Source of the DNA: Hanstruepera ponticola
Lineage (GTDB): Bacteria; Bacteroidota; Bacteroidia; Flavobacteriales; Flavobacteriaceae
Direction of reading: 5' to 3'
DNA length: 64,000 bases
NCBI RefSeq assembly: GCF_012931685.1
Contig: NZ_JABANC010000003.1
Coordinates: forward strand, 124,001-188,000
Part shown: one piece after another, positions 18,172 through 27,878 of the stretch
How positions within the stretch are numbered: the stretch's first letter is position 1
How the letters are laid out: each line of letters opens with the position of its first letter
Made by a program: the position numbers and the translations under genes
Notes under the pieces: generated by a model
What the model was told of the DNA's origin: nothing
Databases searched by the model: none
What the model saw: only the letters and a program-made list of their open reading frames with translations

Positions 18172-18307
18172 TGTTTTTAGTTACAATAAACGTAGGTTTT
18201 TTCTCAACAGATTTAACACGCTTTGTTGTTTTATTACAACTAAAAATTAGCAATAAAAAATTGATTGCAATTAAAACTGAAATCACGAGAGTTATTGTTA
18301 ATAGCAT
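18125..18307 (-). CDS. Small single-pass membrane protein
   Basis: The ATG at 18307 gives 60 residues: a hydrophobic anchor (about 3-24), then CNKTTKRVKSVEKK and a polar Thr/Pro/Gln tail. It overlaps the last 47 bases of ung on the other strand. There is no recognisable family. Amino-acid order (anchor followed by a positive patch) looks like a real membrane protein rather than random reading, but no independent signal supports it. Confidence 0.5.
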   Translation of the reverse strand: MLLTITLVISVLIAINFLLLIFSCNKTTKRVKSVEKKPTFIVTKNTTNPQPSTQLAPTGS

Positions 18308-18485
18308 AAGCAATTTGGGTTAGTTAGACACTCTGTTTAAAACAAATATAAACTTTTTGGGCTAAAAATTAAATATTTTTTAACATTTGTGAGTTATTTA
18401 CTAAAATACAAAGGTTTGATTTTGAGCATTCTTCACACATATTCCTATCTCAAAAAACCAAGATTTAACATTTGTGACGTATTAA

Positions 18486-19343
18486 TTAACTAGGTGTATA
18501 AACCAAGTTCTTGTAATCTGTAATTTTAGTTATAATGTTTAATGTAAATAGCTCTTTTTGAATTTTTGCTACAGTATTTCTATCTAAAACTGATTGTGAC
18601 CACTCGGTCAATGATAGCCATTCTTGTACGTCTTCTAACTTTTGTTCGTATCTGTTAGCTATTGTTTTGTCAATACTCGGAATATTCTTAAACTCAGCTG
18701 TGGTGTTATTAATTATTCTCAAAATAGTATCCAGATCATTCTTGCTTTCAGCAATAAAATTATCACTTACAGCAATAACAAAGCATGGCCAAGGTGTTGG
18801 GCATTCATCAATACGTCTAAAAATCTCGTCATCAACATAGGGTTTTGTGGTAAATTTTTCCCACATAAAATAATCAGCGATACCGTTTGTTAGACCTTCA
18901 ACAGCACCATTTAAATTTTTTATAACTTCAAAATGAAGGTCTTTATCCAAATTCCAATGATTGTTTTCGGCATTGATATATGCCATAAGATGAGAGCCAG
19001 AACCATAACGGCTAATGGCTGCTTTGGTTCCCTTTAAATCATTAATTTCGTTATAATTTGAATGATGAGCTACATGAATACCCCAAATGAGTGGCGATTG
19101 CACAAATGTTTGTACAATCTTACTTGGGTTGCCTTCAATAATATCTTTTATGATGCCTTCTGTTAAGATAACTGCCATATCAATGTCACCATTCCGAAGG
19201 GCTTTACACATAGCTCCTGTGCCACCATAATAATCATGCCATCTCAAGTTTATACCTTCAGACTTGTACTCACCATTCTTTAACGTTAAATACCAAGCTA
19301 AATTAAAATGCTCTGGAACACCACCAATTTTAACTGTTCTCAT
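18486..19343 (-). CDS. Periplasmic-binding-protein-like protein without signal peptide (NMT1/SsuA type)
   Basis: This 285-residue protein resembles ABC solute-binding domains of the NMT1/THI5/SsuA type. It opens with VKIGGVPEHFNLAWYLTLKNG and continues with GINLRWHDYYGGTGAMCKALRNGDIDMAV and DLKGTKAAISRYGSGSH. It lacks any signal peptide, so it should stay in the cytosol, unlike transport-linked relatives. The start overlaps the stop of the phosphorylase gene (TAATG), so it is the last gene of a coupled operon. It may be a cytosolic binding enzyme or sensor. Confidence 0.82.
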   Translation of the reverse strand: MRTVKIGGVPEHFNLAWYLTLKNGEYKSEGINLRWHDYYGGTGAMCKALRNGDIDMAVILTEGIIKDIIEGNPSKIVQTFVQSPLIWGIHVAHHSNYNEINDLKGTKAAISRYGSGSHLMAYINAENNHWNLDKDLHFEVIKNLNGAVEGLTNGIADYFMWEKFTTKPYVDDEIFRRIDECPTPWPCFVIAVSDNFIAESKNDLDTILRIINNTTAEFKNIPSIDKTIANRYEQKLEDVQEWLSLTEWSQSVLDRNTVAKIQKELFTLNIITKITDYKNLVYTPS

Positions 19344-20212
19344 TAATTCACAATTTTATCTAGGGTATAAACAATTAAATCATCAACTACTTTTTTAGGA
19401 TCATTACTAAACTCACCAGTAGCTCTATTGGCTATTATAGCATTTAATGAAACGGCATTATGACCTAATAATTTTGACAAACCAAAAATAACGGAAGTTT
19501 CCATCTCCAAATTGGTGACACGTAAACCATTATAACTAAATGAATCTATCTTATTATTAAGTTCACTGTCTTGCAATGGTAACCGTAAAACACGTCCTTG
19601 CGGACCATAGAAACCCCCTGCAGTCGCAGTTATACCAGAATGCATTTTAGGCCCTGTAAACTTCTTTTCTAGCCATTTACTATTTTCAATTACAATGGGT
19701 CTGGATTTGTTTTGATGCCAGTTGGTAAAGTCAATAAAAGAATTTTCAATTTCTGGATGAATAATTTGGTTAATTTGGTAAGCATGTAGCATCCCATTGA
19801 GATCTAATCCATAAGTACTACTTAAAAAAGAATCAACAGGAATATCTTTTTGCAAGGAGCCAGATGTACCCACCCTCACAATATTTAAACTTGTTAGATT
19901 TGCTTTTGGCTCACGAGAATTGAGATCAATATTCACCAAAGCATCTAATTCGTTTAAAACAATGTCTATATTATCTGGTCCAATACCTGTTGATAACACA
20001 GTTATTCGTTTGTTCTTATAAATTCCGGTTTGAGTTTTAAATTCACGCTTTTGTATAGAGAATTCAATAGAATCAAAATGTTGAGTGATTCGTTCTACAC
20101 GATCTTGGTCACCTACAAAAATAATATCTTGAGCTATGTGCTCTGGTTTTAGATTTAAGTGATAAACACTACCATCTGGATTTAGTATAAGTTCAGATTC
20201 TTTAATGGGCAT
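19343..20212 (-). CDS. Nucleoside phosphorylase family protein
   Basis: This 289-residue protein is of the PNP/UDP phosphorylase family. It has IIFVGDQDRVERI near the N-terminus, LSTGIGPDNIDIVLNEL, VRVGTSGSLQKDI for phosphate binding and VTNLEMETSVIFGL for ribose contact. It likely splits a nucleoside into base and ribose-1-phosphate in salvage. The first 31 bases overlap the upstream DUF1835 gene, and the stop overlaps the next start by one base. Confidence 0.9.
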   Translation of the reverse strand: MPIKESELILNPDGSVYHLNLKPEHIAQDIIFVGDQDRVERITQHFDSIEFSIQKREFKTQTGIYKNKRITVLSTGIGPDNIDIVLNELDALVNIDLNSREPKANLTSLNIVRVGTSGSLQKDIPVDSFLSSTYGLDLNGMLHAYQINQIIHPEIENSFIDFTNWHQNKSRPIVIENSKWLEKKFTGPKMHSGITATAGGFYGPQGRVLRLPLQDSELNNKIDSFSYNGLRVTNLEMETSVIFGLSKLLGHNAVSLNAIIANRATGEFSNDPKKVVDDLIVYTLDKIVN

Positions 20213-21144
20213 GGTATCGGGTTTTTTACTAATACATTTTCTTCACTACTGAAGAAATAATCTAATCTGTTAATTCCACCATAAGGAATGTTATTATTGA
20301 TTTCTAAAGCGAAATTATGAGTTTTCAAAAGGGCTTCATGACCTTGTCTGTTTAAAACAATACCATTGTCGTCTTCTGTAAATAATCCTTTTAAATTATC
20401 AATTATTCTATTTAGTTGAGTATCACCATACCCATAATAACCTTGATAATTTAAAATATAACCAAGTAAATGATGCCTTGAATTAATTTCGTTATCACGA
20501 ATTAAAATCAAAACATTTTTTTCTAATATTGACAAACCACTTTTTAAATCAGGAAACCTTCCAAAATGAGCCTTGATACAATTATTTAAATACTTAAAGG
20601 ATGATTCTCTTGTAATGTATGGCTTTAAAAGATTGTGGTCCTTGCCGCAATAAATTCGCCATATGGTTATTGCTAGGTCAATATCAGATTCAGTTAGTTG
20701 TATTTTGTTTTCATAATGACTCAACAACTGCTCATGGTTCAATTCACTTAATCCCTTTAAATTTCTATCACCTTCAACATGACCACTACAAACAAGGTAG
20801 AGTGGGAGAGAAATATTTTTTTCTTTTAATAGGCTAATAATTGCAAGTAGGTTAATGTGGCAGAACAAATCATACTCAAACCAAAGAACAATTTGTGAAT
20901 ACTCTTCAACATTGTCTAAAATTGCCAGTTCATTTTTAAATTCTTCCTCATCAATTTCAATATCGTAATAGGTGCTTAAAAAGGCCTTTCTTTGATTTAA
21001 AAATGATTTAGAACTTACCAATGATGTTGTATTGCCTTCACAAAGCATTTCATGCCAAGTAAGTATATCATCATTAAAATCTAACTCTTTAAGATAATTT
21101 GTAAGACTGGAGCCATTGGTTATATGTAAAATACGTTCGCTCAT
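20182..21144 (-). CDS. DUF1835 domain-containing protein
   Basis: This 320-residue protein begins MSERILHITNGSSLTNYLKEL and continues with DILTWHEMLCEGNTT and EEEFKNELA. This is the hallmark of DUF1835, with a DUF3658-like C-terminal half (LNHEQLLSHYENKIQLTESD and a helical domain). Function is unknown, although the N-terminal pattern suggests nucleotide or sulfonate-type ligand binding. The start overlaps the stop of the SUI1 gene (TAATG). Confidence 0.85.
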   Translation of the reverse strand: MSERILHITNGSSLTNYLKELDFNDDILTWHEMLCEGNTTSLVSSKSFLNQRKAFLSTYYDIEIDEEEFKNELAILDNVEEYSQIVLWFEYDLFCHINLLAIISLLKEKNISLPLYLVCSGHVEGDRNLKGLSELNHEQLLSHYENKIQLTESDIDLAITIWRIYCGKDHNLLKPYITRESSFKYLNNCIKAHFGRFPDLKSGLSILEKNVLILIRDNEINSRHHLLGYILNYQGYYGYGDTQLNRIIDNLKGLFTEDDNGIVLNRQGHEALLKTHNFALEINNNIPYGGINRLDYFFSSEENVLVKNPIPCPLKNLNLY

Positions 21145-21473
21145 TAACCGCCAACGCGTTTAACATTAAATCCCTTATCTTTTAAAATACCCATGATTTT
21201 ATCACGATAATCACCTTGAATAATAATTTTATCATCCTTAAAGCTACCACCAACACTCAAAGTTGTTTTAAGTTCTTTAGCTAGTAATTTAAAATCTTCT
21301 GTAGCTCCTGTATAACCTTCTAAAATAGTTATAGGTTTACCTTTACGCTTTTCATATTTACAGATGATTGGATCATCTTGAAGCCATATTCCTGAATCTT
21401 CTTCTTGTGTTTCAGATGATTCTTCTGGAATATAATCAGGAAACAAGTTTTTTAATTGATCTTGTAAATCCAT
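21144..21473 (-). CDS. SUI1/YciH-family translation factor
   Basis: This 109-residue protein has an acidic N-terminal segment (EESSETQEEDSGIW). A SUI1 domain follows (KGKPITILEGYTGATEDFKLLAKELKTTLSVGGSFKDDKI cut here into its strands) and ends with ILKDKGFNVKRVG. Homologues of eIF1 such as YciH bind the 30S subunit and affect start-codon choice under stress. It sits 2 bases downstream of the oxygenase gene and overlaps the DUF1835 start. Confidence 0.9.
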   Translation of the reverse strand: MDLQDQLKNLFPDYIPEESSETQEEDSGIWLQDDPIICKYEKRKGKPITILEGYTGATEDFKLLAKELKTTLSVGGSFKDDKIIIQGDYRDKIMGILKDKGFNVKRVGG

Positions 21474-21475
21474 GA

Positions 21476-22426
21476 TTATTTTTTAGTTAACCCTAATTCA
21501 ATTAAACGTTCATTTAAGAACTCACCAGCAGTTATATCATCAAATTGTTTCGGGTTGTCTTCATCAATACAACTATCAAGCACATTTAGTTTCATATCAC
21601 TTATGGGATGCATAAAAAATGGAATAGAATAACGTGAGGTTCCCCAAAGCTCTCTTGGAGGATTTATAACACGATGTATGGTTGATTTTAGCTTGTTATT
21701 AGTGTGCCTAGATAACATATCACCAACATTAATCATCAATTCATCAGGCTCTGCAATAGCATCCAACCACTCACCATTATGGTTTTGTACTTGTAGTCCT
21801 CTACCTTGAGCACCCATTAACAATGTGATTAAATTAATATCGCCATGAGCTGCTGCACGAACAGCATTTTTAGGTTCTTCTAAAATAGGAGGGTAGTGAA
21901 TAGGTCTTAAAATACTATTTCCATTATAGATATATTGATCAAAATATGTTTCTTCTAGATTCAAATGCAAAGCCAAGGCCCGCAAAACATATTTAGCAGT
22001 TTTTTCAAGACTTCTGTATGCTTCTTTACCTACACGGTTGAAGTTAGGTAATTCATCAACAACAACGTTTTTAGGATATTCGGCTTCTAATTTCGGATCA
22101 TTTTCAACAAACTGCCCAAAATGCCAAAACTCCTTTAAATCACCTTCCTTTTTACCTTTGGCGCTTTCTTTACCAAATGAAATGTAACCGCGTTGACCGC
22201 CTATGCCTTCAATTTCGTATTTCTGCTTGGTCTCCACAGGAAGATCAAAAAACTTTTTGACTTCATCATAAAGGTTATCTACTAATGAGTCATCTAAAAA
22301 ATGTCCCTTCAAGGCAACAAAGCCAATCTCTTCGTAGGCCTTTCCTATTTCATCAACAAATTTTTGTTTTCGTTCAGGATCGCCTGAAGTAAAATCATTT
22401 AAATTAACGCTAGGTATTTTATTCAT
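21476..22426 (-). CDS. Isopenicillin-N-synthase-like 2-oxoglutarate/Fe(II) oxygenase
   Basis: The ATG at 22426 gives 316 residues (MNKIPSVNLNDF). An upstream in-frame extension has no family match. The protein shows the non-haem iron double-stranded beta-helix: AAAHGDINLITLL (His-x-Asp), HTNNKLKSTIHRVI (second His) and RYSIPFF (Arg/Ser for the co-substrate carboxylate). Bacteroidota members are annotated as isopenicillin N synthase family, but no beta-lactam genes are nearby, so the name is structural only. It is the first gene of a five-gene operon and divergent from the E1 gene. Confidence 0.9.
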   Translation of the reverse strand: MNKIPSVNLNDFTSGDPERKQKFVDEIGKAYEEIGFVALKGHFLDDSLVDNLYDEVKKFFDLPVETKQKYEIEGIGGQRGYISFGKESAKGKKEGDLKEFWHFGQFVENDPKLEAEYPKNVVVDELPNFNRVGKEAYRSLEKTAKYVLRALALHLNLEETYFDQYIYNGNSILRPIHYPPILEEPKNAVRAAAHGDINLITLLMGAQGRGLQVQNHNGEWLDAIAEPDELMINVGDMLSRHTNNKLKSTIHRVINPPRELWGTSRYSIPFFMHPISDMKLNVLDSCIDEDNPKQFDDITAGEFLNERLIELGLTKK

Positions 22427-22508
22427 CGGTATAAATATTTCAAGTGAATGCTTACAAATGTACAAAAACATTACAAAATTTTAAGCAAGAATTCTTTTTG
22501 TATTCGCA

Positions 22509-22537
22509 TTTGTAATTATCAAATTATACTATATTTG
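22509..22537 (+). promoter_or_regulatory. Putative promoter of the E1 dehydrogenase gene
   Basis: TATATTTG (22530-22537) matches the -7 consensus. TTTG at 22509-22512 gives a 17-base spacer, shorter than usual. The start codon at 22551 would leave only a very short leader. Confidence 0.4.
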
Positions 22538-22550
22538 ACAAACAAAATTT

Positions 22551-24557
22551 ATGAGTTCAAAGGTGACTTCAACAGCCGAATTACAATTCAATATTTCAGG
22601 TTTAAAACATAATGAGCTAATTACTTTATACAAGAATATGCTCAAACCAAGACTAATTGAGGAGAAGATGCTTATCCTATTACGTCAAGGTAAAATATCA
22701 AAATGGTTTTCAGGAATTGGTCAAGAAGCTATTTCAGTAGGTGTAACCATGGCTATGCAGACCGAGGAGTACATCTTACCCATGCACAGAAATTTGGGTG
22801 TTTTTACTACGAGAGAAATCCCTTTATACCGATTATTTAGTCAATGGCAAGGGAAGGCCAATGGATTTACCAAAGGGCGTGATCGCTCATTTCATTTTGG
22901 TACACAAGAATTCAAGATCGTGGGTATGATTTCTCATTTAGGACCACAACTAGGTGTAGCTGATGGTATTGCTTTAGCAAGTAAACTAAAAAACCTAAAT
23001 CAAGTAACAACAGTTTTTACAGGAGAAGGTGGCACTAGTGAAGGTGATTTCCACGAAGCATTAAATGTTGCATCAGTATGGCAATTACCTGTTATATTCT
23101 GTGTTGAAAACAATGGTTACGGATTATCCACGCCAACTCGAGAACAATATAATTGTGAGCATATTGCTGATCGTGGTATAGGCTATGGTATGGAGTCACA
23201 TATTATAGACGGGAACAACATTATCGAAGTCTATCAAAAAGTAAATGAAATAGCCAAAAGCATAAGAAAAAACCCCAGACCAGTTTTACTAGAGTTTAAA
23301 ACTTTTAGAATGCGTGGTCATGAAGAGGCTAGTGGTACTAAATATGTGCCACAAGATTTGATGGACGCTTGGGCAAAAAAAGATCCTGTTGAAAACTTTC
23401 AAGCATTTTTAAGAGATGAAGGTATTCTTTCAGAACAGGAAGAGGTTGCTATAAAAGAAACAATTGTTCATGAAATTAATGAACATTTACAAATGGCTTT
23501 TGATGAAGATATTATTTCACCAAACGAAAGTGTTGAATTAAATGATGTTTACAAACCATTTGAATATCAATATTTTAAAACAAAACCAAAAACCGAAGGA
23601 ATTCGATTGATTGATGCCATTTCTCAAGGATTAAAACAATCCATGGAGCAACATGAAGATCTCGTAATTATGGGGCAGGATATTGCAGAATATGGTGGTG
23701 TTTTTAAGATTACTGATGGTTTTGTGGAGCAATTTGGAAATAATCGTGTACGCAATACACCAATATGCGAATCGGCAATAGTTGAAGCTGGAATGGGATT
23801 ATCTATTGCTGGTATGAAAGCAGTAGTTGAAATGCAATTTGCAGATTTTGTTTCTTCAGGATTTAATCCTATTGTCAATTATTTGGCCAAATCACATTAC
23901 AGATGGAATCAACACGCTGATGTTGTTGTTAGAATGCCATGTGGAGCAGGAGTAGCAGCAGGTCCCTTCCATTCACAAACTAATGAGGCTTGGTTTACTA
24001 AAACACCAGGTTTAAAAGTAGTTTATCCAGCATTTCCATTTGATGCGAAAGGCTTATTAGCTACAGCAATCAATGACCCCAATCCAGTGCTTTTCTTTGA
24101 GCATAAAGCTTTATATAGAAGTATTCGTCAAGAAGTTCCTGTTGATTATTACACCCTACCATTTGGTAAGGCATCACTTATAAGAGAAGGTAGCGAGGTA
24201 ACTGTTATTTCTTACGGAGCTGCTGTACATTGGGCGTTGGAAACATTGAATGCTAACCCTGAAATTCAAGCAGACTTAATTGATTTAAGAACTTTGCAGC
24301 CACTTGATACGGAGGCTATTTATAATTCAGTAAGAAAAACAGGACGAGTAATTATTTTACAAGAGGACTCTTTGTTTGGAGGTATTGCTTCGGATATTTC
24401 AGCACAAATCATGGAAAACTGTTTTGAAGATTTAGATGCACCTGTTAAACGTGTAGCCAGTATGGAAACACCTATACCGTTTATCAATCAACTAGAAGAT
24501 CAGTATTTAGCCAAAGGCAAATTTGAAACAGTACTCAAGGAGTTGATTGCCTATTAA
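22551..24557 (+). CDS. 2-oxoacid dehydrogenase E1 component, alpha/beta fusion
   Basis: This 668-residue single chain fuses E1 alpha (about 1-330) and E1 beta (about 345-668). The alpha half has the thiamine-diphosphate site TVFTGEGGTSEGDFHEALN...ENNGYGLSTP. The beta half has DLVIMGQDIAEYGGVFK, FGNNRVRNTPICES and VEMQFADFVSSGFNPI. It most resembles branched-chain (2-oxoisovalerate) E1 of Bacteroidota, which feeds branched fatty acid synthesis. No E2 or E3 gene is in the window, so substrate identity is inferred. Confidence 0.9.
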   Translation: MSSKVTSTAELQFNISGLKHNELITLYKNMLKPRLIEEKMLILLRQGKISKWFSGIGQEAISVGVTMAMQTEEYILPMHRNLGVFTTREIPLYRLFSQWQGKANGFTKGRDRSFHFGTQEFKIVGMISHLGPQLGVADGIALASKLKNLNQVTTVFTGEGGTSEGDFHEALNVASVWQLPVIFCVENNGYGLSTPTREQYNCEHIADRGIGYGMESHIIDGNNIIEVYQKVNEIAKSIRKNPRPVLLEFKTFRMRGHEEASGTKYVPQDLMDAWAKKDPVENFQAFLRDEGILSEQEEVAIKETIVHEINEHLQMAFDEDIISPNESVELNDVYKPFEYQYFKTKPKTEGIRLIDAISQGLKQSMEQHEDLVIMGQDIAEYGGVFKITDGFVEQFGNNRVRNTPICESAIVEAGMGLSIAGMKAVVEMQFADFVSSGFNPIVNYLAKSHYRWNQHADVVVRMPCGAGVAAGPFHSQTNEAWFTKTPGLKVVYPAFPFDAKGLLATAINDPNPVLFFEHKALYRSIRQEVPVDYYTLPFGKASLIREGSEVTVISYGAAVHWALETLNANPEIQADLIDLRTLQPLDTEAIYNSVRKTGRVIILQEDSLFGGIASDISAQIMENCFEDLDAPVKRVASMETPIPFINQLEDQYLAKGKFETVLKELIAY

Positions 24558-24619
24558 CTTTTATTTAGAAAGTAAGTTATTTTTTCTACCATAATTAAGT
24601 AGAAAGCGTATATTTAAAT

Positions 24620-25018
24620 ATGAAATACGGCTTACTAATATTGCTATTCACTTGTATATTGGCTTGTAAAAAATCTAAAAATAAGCCTGTCTATGATTGG
24701 AAAACTATTGAGGTCACTGCAACGGCCTATAATTCATTAGCTTATCAAACAAGTGATAATCCTCACATTACAGCATTTGGAGATAGTCTAAAACCTGGCA
24801 TGAAGTATATAGCTGTTTCTCGTGATCTATTGGCACTAGGACTTAAACACAATACACCAGTTGCCGTAGAGGGAATGGAAGGTCTTTATCTGGTAAAGGA
24901 TAAAATGCATTGGCGCTGGAAAAAACGCATAGATATTTACATGGGAGAAGATGTGAAAGCGGCACGAGAATGGGGCAGAAAAAAGCTTATTATAACCTAT
25001 GGTGTTGAGATTGATTGA
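24620..25018 (+). CDS. 3D-domain (RlpA/MltA-like barrel) lipoprotein
   Basis: This 132-residue protein begins with a lipoprotein signal (TCILAC, Cys16). The mature domain contains VTATAYNS, ITAFGDSLKPGMKYIAVSRDL and GLYLVKDKMHWRWKKRIDIYMG, with a final AREWGRKKLIITY. This is the 3D domain, a double-psi barrel with conserved aspartates that binds or cleaves peptidoglycan in MltA-like enzymes. It probably acts on the cell wall in the periplasm. Confidence 0.85.
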   Translation: MKYGLLILLFTCILACKKSKNKPVYDWKTIEVTATAYNSLAYQTSDNPHITAFGDSLKPGMKYIAVSRDLLALGLKHNTPVAVEGMEGLYLVKDKMHWRWKKRIDIYMGEDVKAAREWGRKKLIITYGVEID

Positions 25019-25086
25019 TAACTAACCATAAAGCTTTATATTATTTAATTTTGTTACTTTTAAAAGAAATTTAAAAATCACTATAC

Positions 25087-27240
25087 ATGAAATTACTTCG
25101 CCTACTATTTGTTTCAGCTTTAATTATTGCTTGTCAATCTGAAAAAAAGGAAGATAAAAAGGAAGTTATTAATCCGCCAATTGCCAAAAAGATTCCAAAA
25201 GAGTTAACCTCTCATGGTGATACCCGAATAGATGATTATTTCTGGATGCGTTTAAGTGATGAACAAAAGAATGCTGATAATCCTGACGACCAAACCCAAG
25301 ATGTTTTAAACTACCTAAATGCTGAAAATGACTATCTCAATGAGGTCATGCAACATACGGAAGTTTTTCAGGATAGATTATTTAATGAAATTGTGGGACG
25401 CATAAAAAAGGATGATCAATCAGTTCCTGTAACCGATAATGGATATTCTTATTACACGAGATATGAAGAAGGCAGTGAATACGCTCTGTATTGCAGAAAA
25501 AAAATAACAGAAAACGCAGAAGAAGAAATCATATTAAACGGTCCTAAATTAGCAAAAGGCTACTCATATTATGGTATAGGAAGTCAAGATGTAAGTCCCA
25601 ACAATAAATTGATGGCTTATGGTATTGATACGATTTCTAGACGCCAATACACCATCTTTTTTAAAAATCTAGAAACGGGTGAGTTATTAAATGATAAGTT
25701 AAGTAATACTGGTGGTAGTGCCACTTGGGCAAATGATAATAAAACTGTTTTTTACACAACTAAAGACCCACAAACACTGCGTCAGAATAAAATTTATAAA
25801 CATGTTTTGGGTACTGATCAAGCTAGTGATGTTTTAGTCTATGAAGAAAAAGATGACACATATCGCTGTGGTGTTTTTAAAACTAAATCGCGAGATTATT
25901 TAATGATAGGTAGTTTTCAAACACTTTCCACTGAATACCGCTTTTTAAAAGCAGACAACCCTGATGGCAATTGGCAAGTTATACAACCTCGAGAAAGTGA
26001 TTTAATTTATTACGCAGACCACTTTGGAGATGATTTTTATATTAGAACCAATAGAGATGCTACCAATTTTAAATTAGTAAAAACTCCAATAAAAAAACCT
26101 TCCAAAGAAAATTGGACAGACATAATTGGTCATCGAGAAGATGTGCTTTTGGAAAACTTTGATCTTTTTAAAGACCATTTAGTAACGGCAGAACGCCTTA
26201 ATGGCTTAAGAACTATAAGAGTTTTGCCATGGGAAGGTAAAGATTATTACATAGAATTTAAAGATCCAGCTTACACCGCATACCCAACCTCTAATTTAGA
26301 TTTTGATACAAATATCTTGCGTTACACATACAGCTCTCTAACAACACCGAATAGTACCTTTGAGTACAACATGGATACAAAAGAGCAAGCACTTTTAAAA
26401 CAAGAAAACGTTTTAGGAGGATTTTCTTCTGATGATTATACTTCAGAAAGATTTGAAGTAACTGCAACTGACGGTACAAAAATCCCTGTTTCTATGGTTT
26501 ATAAAAAAGGGATAAGCATAGGTTCAGAAACACCGCTGTTATTGTATGCTTATGGTTCTTATGGTAATAGTACCGAACCTACTTTTAGATCAGATAGGTT
26601 AAGCTTGCTAGACCGAGGATTTATTTATGCTATAGCGCATGTAAGAGGTGGCCAGGAAATGGGTAGGCAATGGTATGAAAACGGTAAATTACTTAAAAAG
26701 AAAAACACCTTTACAGATTTTATTGATGTTGGCAAATACTTGGTAGACAAAGGCTATACCAGTTCAGAACATTTATATGCCATGGGTGGCAGTGCTGGAG
26801 GATTATTAATGGGAGCCATTGTAAATATGGAACCCTCCTTATGGAACGGTATTATTGCTGCAGTACCTTTTGTAGATATTGTTACTACAATGCTTGATGA
26901 GTCTATTCCACTTACCACTTTTGAATTTGATGAATGGGGTAATCCTAAAGATAAAACATACTATGACTATATGCTATCCTATTCACCATATGATAATGTG
27001 GAAGCAAAAGCTTACCCCAATATGCTCATCACAACGGGTTATTGGGATAGTCAAGTGCAATATTGGGAACCTGCCAAATGGCTTGCTAAATTACGCGACA
27101 TGAAAACAGATAATAACATACTTATCATGGATTGTAATATGGAAACTGGTCATGGAGGTGCATCGGGTCGTTTTGAACGACATAAGAGAACCGCTTTGTA
27201 CTATGCCTTTCTATTTAACCTAGAGGGTATAGAAGATTAA
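25087..27240 (+). CDS. S9 family peptidase (oligopeptidase B-like), lipoprotein
   Basis: This 717-residue protein has a signal ending ALIIACQS (Cys16), indicating a lipoprotein. A seven-bladed propeller occupies about 80-440 and an alpha/beta-hydrolase domain the C-terminal third. The catalytic serine is in GGSAGG (Ser569), with Asp in YWDSQVQYWEP and His in GHGGASGR. DYFWMRLSDE near the N-terminus is typical of prolyl oligopeptidase/oligopeptidase B. It degrades short peptides, here in the periplasm. It converges on exbD with a 4-base overlap. Confidence 0.93.
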   Translation: MKLLRLLFVSALIIACQSEKKEDKKEVINPPIAKKIPKELTSHGDTRIDDYFWMRLSDEQKNADNPDDQTQDVLNYLNAENDYLNEVMQHTEVFQDRLFNEIVGRIKKDDQSVPVTDNGYSYYTRYEEGSEYALYCRKKITENAEEEIILNGPKLAKGYSYYGIGSQDVSPNNKLMAYGIDTISRRQYTIFFKNLETGELLNDKLSNTGGSATWANDNKTVFYTTKDPQTLRQNKIYKHVLGTDQASDVLVYEEKDDTYRCGVFKTKSRDYLMIGSFQTLSTEYRFLKADNPDGNWQVIQPRESDLIYYADHFGDDFYIRTNRDATNFKLVKTPIKKPSKENWTDIIGHREDVLLENFDLFKDHLVTAERLNGLRTIRVLPWEGKDYYIEFKDPAYTAYPTSNLDFDTNILRYTYSSLTTPNSTFEYNMDTKEQALLKQENVLGGFSSDDYTSERFEVTATDGTKIPVSMVYKKGISIGSETPLLLYAYGSYGNSTEPTFRSDRLSLLDRGFIYAIAHVRGGQEMGRQWYENGKLLKKKNTFTDFIDVGKYLVDKGYTSSEHLYAMGGSAGGLLMGAIVNMEPSLWNGIIAAVPFVDIVTTMLDESIPLTTFEFDEWGNPKDKTYYDYMLSYSPYDNVEAKAYPNMLITTGYWDSQVQYWEPAKWLAKLRDMKTDNNILIMDCNMETGHGGASGRFERHKRTALYYAFLFNLEGIED

Positions 27241-27797
27241 TTTTTAGTCATTACTTCAGAAATTTGTACAGGGTATAAGGTATTTATAGACTTTAATTCT
27301 GCAGTTGTTACGTCTGATAAGGGTTTATTATATACCTTTTTTGCATAGTTGTCTTTTAAAAACCAGTAGGCTTTTGAAATCTCATCGTGTACTAAAACAA
27401 ATAGCTCATAGCTAGTTTCTCTATGATGTTGTAAACTTAATACGGCTTCTTTTGGATTATTAGATAGTGATGAATCTGCTGAGCCACCACAATATGTACA
27501 CGTGCCATCAGCATTATTATCTATATGCTTTATTAAAAGTGCTTTTAAGTCTTTTAATTCAACTTGTTCATCGGCAACTAAAATATTATCATCATTATTT
27601 AAGACAATTCTTAAAACATTTTGTTCAAGAATAGTTTTAGTACAATCAACACGGTCTGGGCATTTTTCAGGTAATGTTCTGTTAATACCCTTGTCAGTGG
27701 CAATAGTGGTTGTTACTAAAAAGAAAATAAGGAGTAAGAAGGCAATATCTGCCATAGATCCAGCATTCACTTTTTCTGAAGAGCGATAATTTTTCAT
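27237..27797 (-). CDS. exbD: ExbD/TolR-family biopolymer transport protein
   Basis: This 186-residue protein has a short cytosolic N-terminus, one transmembrane helix (SMADIAFLLLIFFLVTTTI, with the conserved Asp of the ion path) and a periplasmic domain. The latter contains an unusual loop TCTYCGGSADSS with a CxxC pair. ExbD works with ExbB and TonB to energise outer-membrane receptors. No exbB or tonB gene is adjacent here, so it is either an additional copy or separated from partners outside the window. Confidence 0.88.
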   Translation of the reverse strand: MKNYRSSEKVNAGSMADIAFLLLIFFLVTTTIATDKGINRTLPEKCPDRVDCTKTILEQNVLRIVLNNDDNILVADEQVELKDLKALLIKHIDNNADGTCTYCGGSADSSLSNNPKEAVLSLQHHRETSYELFVLVHDEISKAYWFLKDNYAKKVYNKPLSDVTTAELKSINTLYPVQISEVMTKN

Positions 27798-27878
27798 GAG
27801 AACTTGGTGTTAAAATTAATAATTGAGCGTTGAACCAAATAACTCAAAAACAGTACCAAGGAAAATACTGTATATAAA

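Noticed and set aside
21476-22426. Beta-lactam biosynthesis enzyme
   Set aside because: Only the oxygenase fold is shared; no other pathway gene is in the window.
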